NCBI RefSeq assembly: GCF_018812025.1
Contig: NC_063049.1
Location: 35,159,447 to 35,223,446 of the forward strand
Origin: Megalobrama amblycephala
Lineage: Eukaryota > Chordata > Actinopteri > Cypriniformes > Xenocyprididae
Length of the DNA stretch: 64,000 bases
Reading direction: 5' to 3'
Below, in pieces: positions 20,791 through 34,255 of the stretch. A model generated the notes under the pieces. It had not been told where the DNA came from and ran no database searches. It saw nothing but the letters and a program-made list of their open reading frames with translations. Each line of letters starts with the position of its first letter. Position 1 is the first letter of the stretch. A program made the translations under genes and the position numbers.

Positions 20791-22437
20791 ACTTCCTCAC
20801 CTGTCATATGTATGTCACTACCGTAATGAACCGAATATAGAAGCATTACAAATCTCAGATAACAAGACGCGACGCGATGCGATGCGATAGACAAGCGATA
20901 AAAGGTAGCCTATCTTTTCCATGTTAATCCAAATCAGAGTTTTTGTTCTAACCAGCCGAACAACAACACAAAGTATGACAATAATGATAATCTCGGGTAC
21001 TGTTTATGTGCTTTCTTTAATGTTAAAAACATAAGTTTGAATATAATTTAGTGTGTCTACTGAAAGCAACAATGGACAATTTACCTCAGATCTTCAAAAT
21101 AAAAGAAAGGAAACAAGACCGTTAAAGCCCGCCCAAAGCCATCTTTACAGAAGAGAGTAGGCTAAATAATGACAGAATTTCACATAGAGTGAACAAATAA
21201 AGTGTGAACTTTGCAGCAAATTTGTCACATTCCTCAAAAGCCTCAATTTACATTCAGCATTTACAATTTAATAAAATTCACATCTAAATCTAAATGCTAA
21301 ACTAATATGCAAATACCTCTGGTTTAAGTTTAGATTAATTTATTTATTTATTATCACTAAAGCCTTGTCATAAGTTACAAGTCGATATTAAATAACATCA
21401 GAGTGTCTTCTATTTAAGTCCTTCAACAAATCAAAATTAACAACTATTCCAGACCCGGAGTACTATACCCAATTTAGTTTGACATTAATACTACAAAAAT
21501 AAGCGCTAAGCGATTTTCCAGACTAGTGGTTTAAAGAGTTACACCAACTCTGCTTCCCTTGACATGGCAGTGGATCAAACACATCCTGTATAGCAGGTAA
21601 CTACACACTGAGTAATTTAGTTGTGAAAGGTGACATGTTTATTTGCTGAAACAAGTCTTGGACGTTTCTTTAAAAATGACAAGCGTGGGTTTGGGATATG
21701 TCAAAGCCTGCTGCAATGTTTTCTGACAAACACAACTCAGGAGCTCTTCAAAAGGACTCCAGCTGACACAGGAGATTTGATGCACACCCCACAACTGCTT
21801 GAGCGGCAATACAATATCAGGGACCTCTCATTGTCTACAATGGAAAAACTCAATAAAACGGTATGATGATTGCAGTACCTCCTGATTGAAGTACCCCCTG
21901 AGATTTTAAGTTCAGAAATTAAACAACCCATTGATATGTTCACAGTAAAATATATGCAGTTCTCTCGCAAGCCCATGGAAAATCCCAAGGCAAAGCCACT
22001 CTTGACCACTTGTACCATGAAAAAAAAATCAATAAAAAACACTTTACATTATTTTGTGGTTGATTTCTTACCACCATCTTCACCTACACCTCCAAACCTG
22101 CCAATCAAAGAATGATGAGAAAGAAAATGAACCTGTGTTCTTGTCTTGAGTAAGACATGATTTCTATTTCAACCGAGATCCAAGGTGACAGCTCTGATGA
22201 AGAGGCCCACAGTAATCAATGGGATGAATAGCGGTCATCATCATTAACAGTAAGCTGTCCAATAGCTGAAAAACACTGCCTTTGCACATATGAAGCGATC
22301 AAGACATTGGCCAAATCCAGTCTTTGCATAGCATCTTGACTACTAAGAGTTTCCTTTATTTTCTTAAATTCCAAGTATATTTGACCAATTCTACACTCTT
22401 AAAAATAATTTGGCATTGATGGTTCCATGAAGAACCT
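20791..22437. other. Intergenic, no gene recognised
   Basis: Mixed AT-rich sequence with a small CpG cluster near 20870. Open frames such as 21630-21866 (+) lack family motifs or good splice context. The last 50 bp (about 22390-22440, GGTTCCATGAAGAACC) resemble a common fish repeat terminus. Confidence 0.5.
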
Positions 22438-23997
22438 TTAAAGGGGTCATGACATGGACAAATATATATGTGGAAAAAGGATTATTTGCAACCCTCATTC
22501 TGACCCTCTTTCTGAAAAGATCCATTTTTAAGGGTCGGCTCCTTTACGGTTTGTTGCTAAACGGCGACTGTTATGATTGGCTAACGTCATTCCATAGGAA
22601 ACTGTGCAATAAATTTTTTTTTTTTTGAAAACATTATCCACATAAGATCTATCATCATTTACACACATTGCATTATGAAATCGTTTACTTACGGTTTGCA
22701 TTGTCAGATTCAATACAGCTAACTGCTTCTTCTGTCAACAAAAGTTTCTTAGCGAACTCTCCATTGCACTGTACCACATTTACAAAACAATCTGCAGTCA
22801 AATTCTCTGAACAAACATAATCCTCTGTTACGATCCATTATGGCATTAAAATAATCCATCCACTTGTTCATGAGTGTCAGCAGTTAAGTGACATTCATCA
22901 GTGGGAGGGGGCCAGGGTCTATTTGTCGATGTCTTGCTCTGGAGGCAGGCATATGCAAATGTATTTGCCCATGTGACTTCACAAATACCACAGTATCCAT
23001 ACAAGCTGTTTCTGGAGCTTGATTAAATGAATGCTTTGATTATAATGAGGATGTTTTAAGCTATAAAACTTGCAGGAAGATTTAATGGTACAAAGATTGA
23101 TTTAGATTATTATGATTGCTATGATTATTACGATTAATTTCAACCCTCATTCTGAAATGATCCGTTTTTAGGGGGCGGCTCCTTTAAGGCTTGTCTGTAA
23201 ATGGCGACTGTTATGATTGGCTATTGTCATTGCATAGGAAACTGTAGCAATGCCCACTCGCTATTGCATGTGAGTAAGTGTTTTGAAAACTATCTATATA
23301 AAATCATCATTTACAGACAAAGCATTATGGAATTGTTTACTTGCGGTTTGCGAAGTAGCTGCTGTCAGATCCAATACAGCTAACTGCTTCATCTGTCAAC
23401 AAAAGTTTCTTAGCGAACTCTCCATTGTGCTGTAACTCGTTTACAAAACAATCTGCAGTCAAATTTTCTGAACAAACATATAATCGTCATGGATTGCGCC
23501 AGATGGCATTAAAAATAAACCATCCACTTGTTCATGATGCTGGTATCCTTCTGAAGTCTCTACAGAAATTAACTGTTTAAACTGGACGCATCAAAGCAAA
23601 CGTTCGTTTACGTTTCCATTTACTCTTCTTGGAATACGGACTCGGAATACGTCAGGTGGTGAACGGGCACCTGTATACTGTATTCAGTGTAGACAGCATC
23701 AGTAATTATAATGGGTTCTATTTGATTTTGACGAGAAGCTTGCATCTGGTGTAGGCAAGTGTCAGCCGTTAAGCAACTGACAGTGGTGTGATGATGTAAA
23801 GCTATTCATTGATGTCTTGCTCTGGAGGCAGGCATATGCAAATGTATTTGTCCGTGTGACGTCACAAATCCCAAAGCCATTTTTGGAGCTTGATTAAATG
23901 AATGCTTTGTTTATAATGAGAATGATGATTCTAGACTACTTTTTAAATGTTCACAACATTTAGGAGGACATTAGCATATTGTATAGGTGACCTTAAA
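22438..23997 (+). mobile_element. TTAA-ended element with internal direct duplication
   Basis: Starts TTAAAGGGGTCATGACATGG and ends AGGTGACCTTAA. Internally a block from about 22487 to 23040 (CAACCCTCATTCTGA, GGCGACTGTTATGATTGGCT, AACTCTCCATTG, GGAGGCAGGCATATGCAAAT) recurs in the same order at about 23140-23910. No transposase. The two units have diverged, so the duplication is not recent. Confidence 0.65.
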
Positions 23998-25126
23998 GCT
24001 AACAGATTGACTAAAAGCCAAAAAGCCAATTTTTCAATCTGCCTTTCAGCACATCACATGTACATGACAATGTGTGTATCAAATGCACTTTTGACCATTT
24101 ATGTAAGACCATTAGGGTGAGACAATTAGCAAAGTATAGGAGCTCAGGAGGTTTGAGAGAGGGCACAAAAATAGAAAACAGAAAGGGATTTCAGGGATGA
24201 GCTGATGAACAGATTTCCAAAATAACAGGATTTATGCTCTGCTGTCTAACCACGAAAAGCTTAAGGCATCTGATTTATTAGCCAGATCAGTTCAACAGTT
24301 AGCTCTAGCCAAGATTGTGTTTTAGGAGACAAGCCGGAGAGGATCAATTTATGGTCATATCGTGGGGTGGGTTTTAAGGGCCACAGTCCAGGGCCCATTA
24401 GTAATGGGATCTCAATCTCTGCCTCTCAGGAAAAACAGCCCACTCTTACTCTATTACTGGGATAACGAGCAACTCTTTTCCATCTGAGTGCAGCTGAATG
24501 GTGGTTGTATGTCAGACCCATCCTGCCTGATGTAAAAATCCCCAGGATGATATTGATTTTGGAGAGTGTGAGGCAACATGCCTCGTCTGTCTGATGAAGA
24601 AACCTCTAGAACTGGACAACAGTGATTGCGGTTCGAGGTGATTCTACTGGCATGGAGGGTGTTTCCATTTGTCAAATGACAATGATTTTGCGGTTTTCTC
24701 TGACATGTCATGCCATGTTCAATTCAGTTCCATTTATTTGTACAGAACAGTACCTACAGTACATACATATTGTTCCAAAGCAGCTTTTAAAAAAGTGCCT
24801 TACAAACCCCCCATAGCGCAGGGGTTTACAAACTTTTAGATGCCTATAATCCACATGGGGACCATCTTCCTTAAATATAAAGGCAGCTATATATTTTCAT
24901 GCATTATATTGTAAAGACAACAAAATTAAATACTTATTTCCAAAATTAAATAATTATCTTTGTATTAAATAATTGACACTGTACTACAGTGAGTTATAAA
25001 TATGCAGAAAATATAATGGCTATACCCGTTTATAATAAAAATGTTAACATCTACCAAATTGATCTGTAATTTTATTTAAATTTGGTACATATTTATTATT
25101 TGTCACCTGTTACAATAGTAAACTCA
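23998..25126. other. Intergenic, possible degraded LINE tail
   Basis: No gene recognised. About 24717-24800 (TTCAATTCAGTTCCATTTAT, ATTGTTCCAAAGCAGCTTTT) resembles the 3' part of a fish LINE/SINE family. Confidence 0.4.
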
Positions 25127-25164
25127 TCAAAATAACATATTTGAAAATTAAAATGATGTATTAC

Positions 25165-25445
25165 GTGTAATGTGTAGTTCTGTTTTGGTTTAGTTGCATT
25201 GTGTTTTGGTTCTCTTTTCCCTGTTCCCATTTGCCTGTGTTCCCTGTCATCGTAGGTTGACCTGCTAGTGTGTGCCAGTTCGTTCCCTTAGGTACTGATT
25301 ATCGCCACCTGTATCTAATTGAGATCTCATTACCTCCTGTGTATTTATACCACTGGTTCTGTTCAGTTTCTGTCGGGTCTTGTTAATGTATGATTTGCGT
25401 TTATCCTGTGCTATCCTGTCTTTGTGAGTGCTGACCAGCAATCAT
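25165..25445 (+). mobile_element. LTR-like fragment (Gypsy type), plus orientation
   Basis: CTGTTCCC-rich start, CGCCACCTGTATCTAATTGA, then GTATTTATACC as a TATA-like box and GTCTTGTTAATG. This matches the layout of fish Gypsy solo LTRs. Ends are not clear and no coding part is adjacent. Confidence 0.4.
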
Positions 25446-25630
25446 GATATTATGTAACTACAAAATGTTAAATCAAATACAATATTTGAAATCACTATTC
25501 TTTGTCTAGATTCCAGCACTACACACTCTAAAGCTTCACTAAACTTCATGAGATTTTTATAAAAGTAATAATATGCATTGAATGCCTCACAGATTTAAAA
25601 GATTACACACACAAAATCACTATCTGATTC

Positions 25631-26444
25631 TTAAAGAGATAGTTCACCCAAAAAATGCATCCATCCATAAAAACAGAAAAACAAAAAAAAACATCCATAT
25701 GACTCCAGTGGTTAATAAAGGCCTTCTGAAGTGAAACTATGCATTTTTGTAAAGACAAATATCCTTATTTAAAACTTTATAAAGTAAAATGAGCTTCCAG
25801 CGCAACAGTCATATGCATTCGACGTACGTCCAAAAAGTGTTAACTTCCACAACGCCATGACATTCTACACAATGGCACAATTTACTACGCGTTAGAGCAT
25901 ATAGTAAATTCATCAAAACAAAATGAGAATTATGTATTATATGTAACGTGTAGTTCTGTTTTAGTTTAGTTTCATTGTGTTCCGTGACATAGTACAAAAT
26001 GCCGTGACATTCTACACAATGACATGACGTACTACGCGTTACAGTGTAGGACATAGTGTAGTATGTCATGGAAGTTAAAGTTTTTTGGACGTACGTCGAA
26101 TGCGTATGGCTGTCGGTCCGGAAGCTCGTTATCTTACTTTTTAAATAACTTAAAGTTTTAAATAAGGATATCGGTCTTACAAAAACGCATCAGTTCGCTT
26201 CAGAAGGCCTTTATTAACCCCCTGGAGTCTTATGGATTCATTTTTATTTATGGATGCATTTTTTTTTTTTTGTCTTCAAAATGTGGCCACCCATTCACAA
26301 TCATTATAAACCTTGGAAAACTAACGATATTTTTAAATACATCTCTGTGTTCATCTGAAAGAAGATAGTCATATACACTTAGGATGGTTTGCGGGTAGGT
26401 AAATCATGGGAAAATTTCTATTTTTGGGTGAACTATCCCTTTAA
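25631..26444. mobile_element. Fold-back TTAA element C
   Basis: Starts TTAAAGAGATAGTTCACCC and ends GGGTGAACTATCCCTTTAA. Inverted arms run inward through ATTAATAAAGGCCTTCTGAAG to GCATTCGACGTACGTCC near 25816-25832 and its inverse near 26089. The loop (about 25850-26070) holds a copy of sequence also found at 25127-25207. Confidence 0.87.
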
Positions 26445-27080
26445 AGTTCAACGGACCAAAAATGCCAATGGCCAGGTATTGATGTTAACTGTATTATTAT
26501 GCAGTAGTAGTAAAATTCTATTTAATCAAAAAGTTTAAGATAAACTCTTCTCAGTCTCTCCATGAAGCTAGGCCAAATTCACGCTGCTGGTAGGGCAATT
26601 GATTGTCACAGGAGTGAAATATTCCCACCGTGGAGAAATACAGAATTCAAGAACAAACCCCCCTGCAGTAAGGATAATTATATGGAGCTGTACGTGCATG
26701 AAATGTCATCATGCCTCTGAAAGAATGATGGCTATAATTACTCAACCCACAAACAAACAAAGCCCACATGGAATTAAAATCCTCAAAGGCAGGCCAGTGA
26801 ACAATGAAGATGGGAGATACGAAATAAAAATCAAGCCATAAACAACAGAAGTGTTTTTAAAAGGACGTGCAAGAAGACCATGAGACCTATCCAATTTAAC
26901 ATCAAATGCTCCCACTACGTGTATCGAAAAATTAGAGGTTTCAGTCAATTGAACTGAAATCAAATTAACTAGTGATTTGCAGATTAAATTATTAGAGTGA
27001 ACTGCAATTATTTGCAATTATTGCATATTTGCTTTTAAAGTCATATGTCACTGAACATAACTCTATCACATGACTTAAAA
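26445..27080. other. Intergenic, nothing recognised
   Basis: AT-rich, short unsupported frames on both strands. Confidence 0.5.
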
Positions 27081-27335
27081 GCATGAGACTCACCAACAGC
27101 AACACATGAACAAAGCTAGACAAAAGACAATGGTAACATGAGGGCTATTTATATAAAAAAGATTACTAATGACTAACATGAAACACCTGAACACAATGAA
27201 CCAATAAGAAAACAGAACTAATGAATCAAAAACCAATGAGAATCTGACACGTGAAACAAAGGAACCAATCAGAACAGGGGAAGCACATGACAGGATGACA
27301 TGAGGGGAACAGGGAATCACCAGGAACTAAGACTT
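27080..27335 (-). mobile_element. LTR-like fragment, minus orientation
   Basis: The minus strand has the order GGTTCCTTTG, TTCTGTTTTCTTATTGG, GTGTTCAGGTGTTTCATG, TATATAAATAGCC (TATA-like), as in fish Gypsy LTRs. It is truncated, possibly by the next repeat. Confidence 0.35.
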
Positions 27336-27337
27336 AA

Positions 27338-27725
27338 GGCCTTTGCACACTGAGTCCGAAATTTTCGTATGCATTTTTGCATATTCGTGATCCTAAAAAT
27401 TCGTCACGCACAGAGACCTTGCACACTGGGTCCAATGCGTATTTTATTGAATCGACGTGGATCAACTTGTCAGATGGCATTCAGGATTTTGGCGTTCGCT
27501 TGTACGGTGGCTCTGAATTGTCAAAACATCTCTCAAAATGCATGCCACGGATGCAAAAAATGCAGAAAATCGAACCTAAAAATCAAATCCGAATGTTTTT
27601 ATGATGGACGAACGTTTCAGAGGCAGTGTGTAAACGTGATTGACAACATGAGATCATATTTATTTTTGAACGTGCGAAAATTGCGGACGCGAATTTCGGA
27701 GAATTACAAAATAAAAGACATGAAA
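27338..27725. mobile_element. MITE-like repeat (GGCCTTTGCACACTGAGTCC)
   Basis: Begins GGCCTTTGCACACTGAGTCC and contains an internal second copy of the motif (CCTTGCACACTGGGTCC, about 27418). CG-containing sequence is unlike its surroundings. Resembles non-autonomous DNA elements of fish; superfamily uncertain. Confidence 0.4.
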
Positions 27726-27729
27726 ACAA

Positions 27730-29470
27730 ACTAAACAAAACCACAAAACAGACATGACACCACAACAGCACTGTCCAAGGCACGCCAAGTAGTACATCTA
27801 TATGACAATGAAAACATTTCAAAAGATAATCAGTGTAAGATCACATTTTTCATTACTGGCAGCAGTTCACATTTTGCTGTATTGAGAGCATTCATTAAAC
27901 AAAACGGCACATATTACTTTGCTTAATTAAAAATAACGTGTCATTCTTCATATTAATGCTTCAGTTTAGTATAATGCATTTGGTGTGGAGGATGAACATC
28001 TGGCCATTAGTAAGTTTGGCTGAAAATCAATTACTGCTTGCAACAGCAAGGCATGGCCTTCCCATGATGTGCTGTGTTTAGAAGATTCCCAAAGGGTCTG
28101 TTCACATACAGGAGAACACAGATCCATCAAACTTTCATCCTACTGTCTCAGGGAGAAATCTGAATCAGATAATGCTTTTCATAGCTGCAAGGTGGAATCA
28201 ATGACAATTAATTTGCCTAAAAAGATCAGCAATCATGTCGGACTAAAATACAAATTTATACATCACATTGACAGGTTACACACACGCACACAAAAAATGT
28301 GAAAAAAAGCTGTGAAACTGTGAATATATTTTACTGTGTAATTACAGTGTGACAACTATCCCTGATCTCTGGCATTTTATCACAAAGCTTGGATGGATGC
28401 ATGTGTCCTGAATAAATTATTCAATATATAAATAATATAATCAGACCGGTCACTTTATAACCAAAACATAAATAAAATTACATGGGAAGAATCTCCGTAA
28501 TGCTCATATTCAACCAGAAACCCTCTTTTGGTTTAAGGATTTTTCCTCCCTTTCCTGAGGCATTTAGCATGTTAAATTTCATTATATTTGAGGCAAATAT
28601 TAATCTCTAATACTAATTTTGTCTTTCCCAGCTCTTGTGTTTACCCATTGTAATTTGATCCTAGTTCATTAACAGGTTCAATGATGACTGCTTATGAATT
28701 GTTTAACATTCAGAAATGAAAAAGATGGCTGCCTTGTAAAAAATACCAGAGTTAGAGAGAGCCAGACTGTACATTACCATCACATGAATCAGAATAAAGG
28801 ATCATTCATCTGTTGATTGATGCAGCACAACAGACACAGATAGCAATTAATCTGTGCAATTTTGAAATGTGACATCATTGTCCACATGACAAAAACGTGG
28901 GTCTAAACTATTACGGATTTTCACAGAAACGTGCATTTAAATGCAAATCTCAACTCCAGCCCAAATGCTGAAACAAATGGTGGCAGTTTTAGACATGTGT
29001 CGCAGGAATGTATCAGACACTAAATTGAAAGCTTCTGGCTTTGTGCAGGAGTCTTTGTGGCTATTCATTCATGTGCTTTTCCAGCACAAAGCCCTACAAT
29101 TGCAGGCATAAATCTCCAGATGGGATGAGCTAGGATGTCAGGGGCTCAGCGGAGTGTCCTTTTCAGTGTAACAACATAATATTCAGTATAATAGGAATAC
29201 TGGACTGGCTGCTCGATTATGGCAAAAATGTCCTCAAAATTATTACACAAGACAAGTAAACAATCAGCAAAACAAAAACGGACAAATAAATACAACTGAA
29301 CCAAAATACAAATTAAATAAACAGTGATTTAAGTTTTTCAGGAAAATGTACTAACTGTGGTAATCAGATTGAAAAATCAAATGTAAAATAGCACTGCATA
29401 GTCTTACTGTACACATTAAATATAGATTAATCCTTATTAAAGTTGCTTAAGTTATTCAGTTAAGATCAGT
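27730..29470. other. Intergenic, low repeat content
   Basis: No gene or complete repeat seen. One of the few long stretches here without an obvious transposon end. Confidence 0.45.
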
Positions 29471-29824
29471 GAGTAACTGCCTTTGTGTCATTTGTTGTTT
29501 GATTATCATTAATGACAGACTGCAGCAGGTATATTAGGCTGCTGTCGCTTTAAGAGCTAATGCACGGATGGATCCAGCATACTGTTACACACACATTTTC
29601 TTTCTCATCTGTGTACCTTTATTTAGGACAAAACCCACTGCACTTATGTGAATACCCTCCAAAAATGACATTTTTGTGCATATGCGTTTAGGTGCGTATC
29701 TGAAGCCCCTTTGCGTATTCGTGTTCGGCCACCTGGGAAACAGTGTCAATGTCCCTCAGTTTAGCAACAGTAGACTGTATTTTACAACACTCACTTACAG
29801 TAGACTATTTGGCTGATTTAGGTG

Positions 29825-30676
29825 TTAAAGAGTTAGTTCACCCAAAAATGAAAATTCTGTCATTAATTACTCACCCTCATGTCGTTCCACACCCGTAAGA
29901 CCTTCGTTCATCTTTGGAACACAAATTAAAATGTTTTGATAAAATCCGATGTCTCAGTGAGGCCTGCATTGCCAGCAAGATAATTAACACTTTCAGATGC
30001 CCAGAAAGACATATTTAAAACAGTTCATGTGACTACAGTGGTTCAAAATTAATGTTATAAAGCCAAGAGAATGCTTTTTTTGCACCAAAAAAACTAAACA
30101 AAAACAAAATAACAAACTTATATCTAGTGATGGGCAATTTCAAAACATGCTTCATGAAGCTTTGAAGCTTTATGAATCTTTTGTTTCGAATCAGTGGTTC
30201 GGAGCGTGTATCAAACTGCCAAAGTCACGTGATTTCAGTAAACGAGGCTTTGTTACGTGATAAGTATTTTGAAATTTCAATGGTTCACCACTGGGGGGCG
30301 TGACTTTGGCAGTTTGATACACTCTCCGAACCACTGATTCGAAACAAAAGATTTGTAAAGTTTCTAAGCTTCATGAAGCAGTGTTTTGAAATCGCCCATC
30401 ACTAGATATTGTTGAATAAAGTCGTTATTTAATTTTTTTGGCGCACAAAAAGTATTCTTGTCGCTTCATAACATTAAGGTTGAACCACTGCAGTCACATG
30501 AACTGTTTTAAATATGTCTTTTGTACCTTTCTGGGCATTTGAAAGTGTTTCTTATCTTGCTGTCAATGCAGGCCATTTGTGTTCTGAAGATGAACGAAGG
30601 TCTTACAGGTGTGGAACGACATGAGGGTGAGTAATAAATGACAGAATTTTCATTTTTGGCTAAAATAACCCTTTAA
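29825..30676. mobile_element. Fold-back TTAA element D
   Basis: Starts TTAAAGAGTTAGTTCACCC; the inverse at the right ends ACCCTTTAA. Arms include GACCTTCGTTCATCTT/AAGATGAACGAAGGTC and AGTGATGGGCAATTTC against its inverse. The spacer is around 30230-30300. Confidence 0.88.
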
Positions 30677-30875
30677 GTTTGGACTTTTAGGGAGGAACAA
30701 AAGCGCACCGCTGTGTAGGAAAGGAAGGTGCGCTGGATGTAATGTGACAGCGGCACAATAATCGTTTTACCTCAATTATCTTGTTTCATCATAATTGGTA
30801 GCCATTAATCGATAATCAATTACGATTAATCACACAGCCCTACTGGAAAACTAAATATACCTATTTTTTTAAATC

Positions 30876-30951
30876 TTCTTTTGTGTTCAATAGAGAAAGA
30901 AAGTCAGTAAACGACGACAGTTCAGTTTTTGGGTGAGCTATCCCTTTAAGG
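30876..30951 (-). repeat. Solo arm of the fold-back family
   Basis: TTTTGTGTTCAATAGAGAAA then GGGTGAGCTATCCCTTTAA is the terminal part of one arm with no partner nearby. Confidence 0.6.
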
Positions 30952-31415
30952 TACTGGCTCACATCTAATTCTCACAATCCAGACATTTTTAAGGCTCTTT
31001 TTATAATGTTAAGCAAAGGTTGGCTAAACATTTATGTGTAAAAAATAGAGAAAGGGAGAGGAAATAAATTGCAAATACACAAGGATTAATGTTCCTTAAA
31101 AATGTTTGTCAACTGCTGCCAGTGTGAAATTGAGCTTTTGGCAAACCTTCTACAGTACATAGCCTGTCATTACCTACTCATATTCACAAATGATGGTCAT
31201 TTGGTCACCTTTCAGGACCCATGAACACACACCATCATGGCCAGTTTACTTTCCACTATATTATAACTTTATATAATCACAGAGTTCAAGGAAACACTGA
31301 TTTGTAGCACAAAGACTTTGAAGCCAATACAACAGAAAAGCAAAAGTGCATGTTACAGTATGTGACTAACTGCACACTACAGATTCAACAGATAATATTC
31401 ATTTAAAAGAATCAT

Positions 31416-31930
31416 ATTAAAGGATTATTTCACTTCAGAATTAAAATATCCAGATAATTTACTCACTCCCATGTCATCCAAGATGTTCATGTCTTTCTCT
31501 CTTCAGTTGAACAGAAATTAAGTTTTTTGAGGAAAACATTCCAGGATTTTTCTCCATATAGTGGACTTCAAGAGTTACCAAAGGGTTGAAGGTCCAAATT
31601 GCAAATTCAATGCTGCGTCAAAGGGCTCTACACAATCCGAATAAGAGTCTTATCTAGCGAAATGGTCATTTTCTTAAAAAAATAAAAATTAGGTAAAAAT
31701 AAAAATAAAATTAGGTCATGCGTGACGTAAGCGAGCAAGTGTTTACAAAGCGAATGTGCAAAGACCAAGTCAAACAGCCTTTAAAAAAAAAAAAAAAAGT
31801 AAAACGATGTCGGACGATTTTGAAGTTGGAGGAGAAAATTAGTTTCTGCCCTACCGCGGTACTCCTGCCTACATCATGCGTGACCTTTCTTGGGGTTAAG
31901 CATTGCGCAAGTTGTTGGAAATGTTTTTTT
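31416..31930 (+). mobile_element. Single left arm of ATTCACTT fold-back subfamily
   Basis: TTAAAGGATTATTTCACTTC, CATGTCATCCAAGATGTTCA, TTCCAGGATTTTTCTCCATA and CTACACAATCC follow the left arm of 33020-33883 in order. The second arm is missing, so this is a half element. It contains an A-run at about 31784-31798. Confidence 0.72.
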
Positions 31931-32549
31931 TTTTATTATATTTATGCATTCATTATGTGATATTAAGGTGTGTTTCTAAGGTAGGTTGTGTGTCATTTTG
32001 TAAATTCGATGGCATCACACTGAGTAAAAATTGAAGTGTATTTCTTAGTGTGGTGCTGCTTATACCTTTTTCATTTTTGTGAGAATGAAAAGCCACATGA
32101 AGCTTTATGCCTTCAGAGCTTTACCACTATGTCAACAATCAATCAGTTCATCCTCCAGAGAAAAGACTTGCCCAGTTTCAGTGAAACCATTTGTTGTGGG
32201 ATCTATAATTACTTATGTCTTGTTCAGGGATAAAACTCCCTTGCTCTCTGCCAGGGCAAAAATGTTAAAAGTGTTTCCTGTTTTGTACAGAAATCATTTT
32301 TGAGGTTTGTAAATATTTTACTCCAATAGTCCAATGGGACCAGTAAAAAACCTAATGTGAATGGGTATTTTAAGTAGCCTATTGACGTTTTATGTATGAG
32401 GCAGAATGAAAGTGAAAATCTTTCAATCCCTTGGAATGTTCATCATCAAGAACACATACTGTACACTCATATTTATCCAACTGAGAGTCAAATAGGCCTA
32501 ACCTTACCTTTACTTCAGAAAATTGATACATTACACTTGGCATGGTTAG

Positions 32550-32872
32550 TTAAAGGTGCTCTAAGTGATGTCACGTGTTTTTAGGCCAAAAAATTTTTTG
32601 TCACATACAGCAAACATCTCCTCACTATCTGCTAGCTGCCTGTCCCCTGAACACACTGTTAAAAAACGCGGTCTCTGTAGTCGCCACAAGCTCCGAAAAC
32701 AGCAATAAAAATGCGCGTTTTAAATGCGCGTTCATGTTTCAGGAAGCATGGAGGGGAGGGGGAGGAGGAAGAGGAGGGAGGGTCTAGCTAGCCTCTGTTT
32801 TGTTTGACAACACTTCGAACGTCAACAGGAAGTTACAGTACATCCACCCAGGATCACTTAGAGCACCTTTAA
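32550..32872 (+). mobile_element. TTAA-bounded MITE, AGGTGCTC family, short copy
   Basis: 323 bp: TTAAAGGTGCTCTAAGTGATG...CACTTAGAGCACCTTTAA. Same termini as 13722-15882. It includes a GGAGGGGGAGGAGG purine run. Confidence 0.88.
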
Positions 32873-33019
32873 TATGGTCATATTCTTTGGGTTTTTTTTA
32901 TGTGGTCTATTAAAGAAGTTAGGGTTTTTGATGCCAAGCCTTAAATATGACAACCCTTTTGCATAATCATCATTTGATACTCATCAAAATCATTATTACA
33001 TTTAAAATGTATAGATTGC

Positions 33020-33462
33020 TTAAAGGATTAATTCACTTCTGAATGAAAATTTCCTTATAGTTTACTCACTCCCATGTCATCCAAGATGTTCATATCTTTC
33101 TTTCTTCAGTCGAAAAGAAATTAAGGTTTTTGAGGAAAACATTCCAGGATTATTCTCCATATAATGGACTTCAGTGGCGTTCACTGGGTGGAAGGTCCAA
33201 ATTGAAGTTTCAGTGCAGCTTCAAAGGGCTCTACACAATCCCAGACGAGGAATAAGGGTCTTATTTAGCGCAACGATAAGTCATTTTCTAAAAAAATAAT
33301 AAAAATATATACTTTTTAACAAATGCTCATCTTGCACTAGCTCTGCAATCTGCACACATGACGTAGGTTACAAAGTTACAAAGGTCATGCGTGATGTAGG
33401 CGAAAGTACCGATCCAGTGTCTACAAAGCAAACATGCAAAGATTAAGCTAAATGGCCTTTTC

Positions 33463-33493
<31 letters not shown>

Positions 33494-33883
33494 TTTTACT
33501 CTACTGCAGTACTTCCCCCTACGTCACGTGTGACCTTTCAACGTAATCCGTGGTGCATCACAGAGCAGTGCAAGATGAGCATTTGTGGTTAAAAAGTACA
33601 TAAATTTTTATTTTTTTTTAGAAAATGACTGATCGTTTTGCTAGATAAGACCCTTATTCCTGCAGAGTGCAGAGCCTTTTGAAGCTGCATTAAAACTGCA
33701 ATTTGGACCTTCCACTCAGTGAACCCCACTGAAGTCCACTATATGGAGAAAAATCCTGGAATGTTTTCCTCAAAAACCTTAATTTCCTTTCGACTGAAGA
33801 AAGAAAGACATGAACATCTTGGATGACATGGGGGTGAGTAAATTATCAGGAAATTTTAATTCAGAAGTGAACTAATCCTTTAA
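33020..33883. mobile_element. Fold-back TTAA element F
   Basis: Starts TTAAAGGATTAATTCACTTC and ends GAAGTGAACTAATCCTTTAA. Arms match inversely through GTCATCCAAGATGTTCAT and CCAGGATTATTCTCCAT. An A-run of nearly 30 bases lies in the spacer (about 33462-33489). Confidence 0.9.
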
Positions 33884-34255
33884 AGACAATGAGCACTATT
33901 GCAGTAATTTTCACAGACATTATTTTAAACTTATACAGTATGCAACAACTTTGAGTTCCAATGCTATTTTAATTATTGACTTTTCTGAGAGGTGGTGGAA
34001 AAAGTTCACCTTTTAATATTTAGCATTTTTCTCCTATTTTTCACCTATGTTTAACAGCGTTGTCCCTCTCGAAAGAAGCTGCGCAACTCAAATGTAGTAA
34101 CACACACAAAGGAGTTTAATGTGTGCTAGGTTTTACCACAAGATAGAGGGCTGTGCCTGAGTGTTTTTTCTGGGTAATTCCATACAGTCCACCCACAGGA
34201 TTCAACCTGGTTGGCCTGGACAGGTCAGGGGGTGAAGGCGGCTCAGAATGGGACA

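Noticed and set aside
27369..27734. 121-codon plus-strand frame
   Set aside because: Contained in a MITE-like repeat with internal motif repetition; no protein family features.
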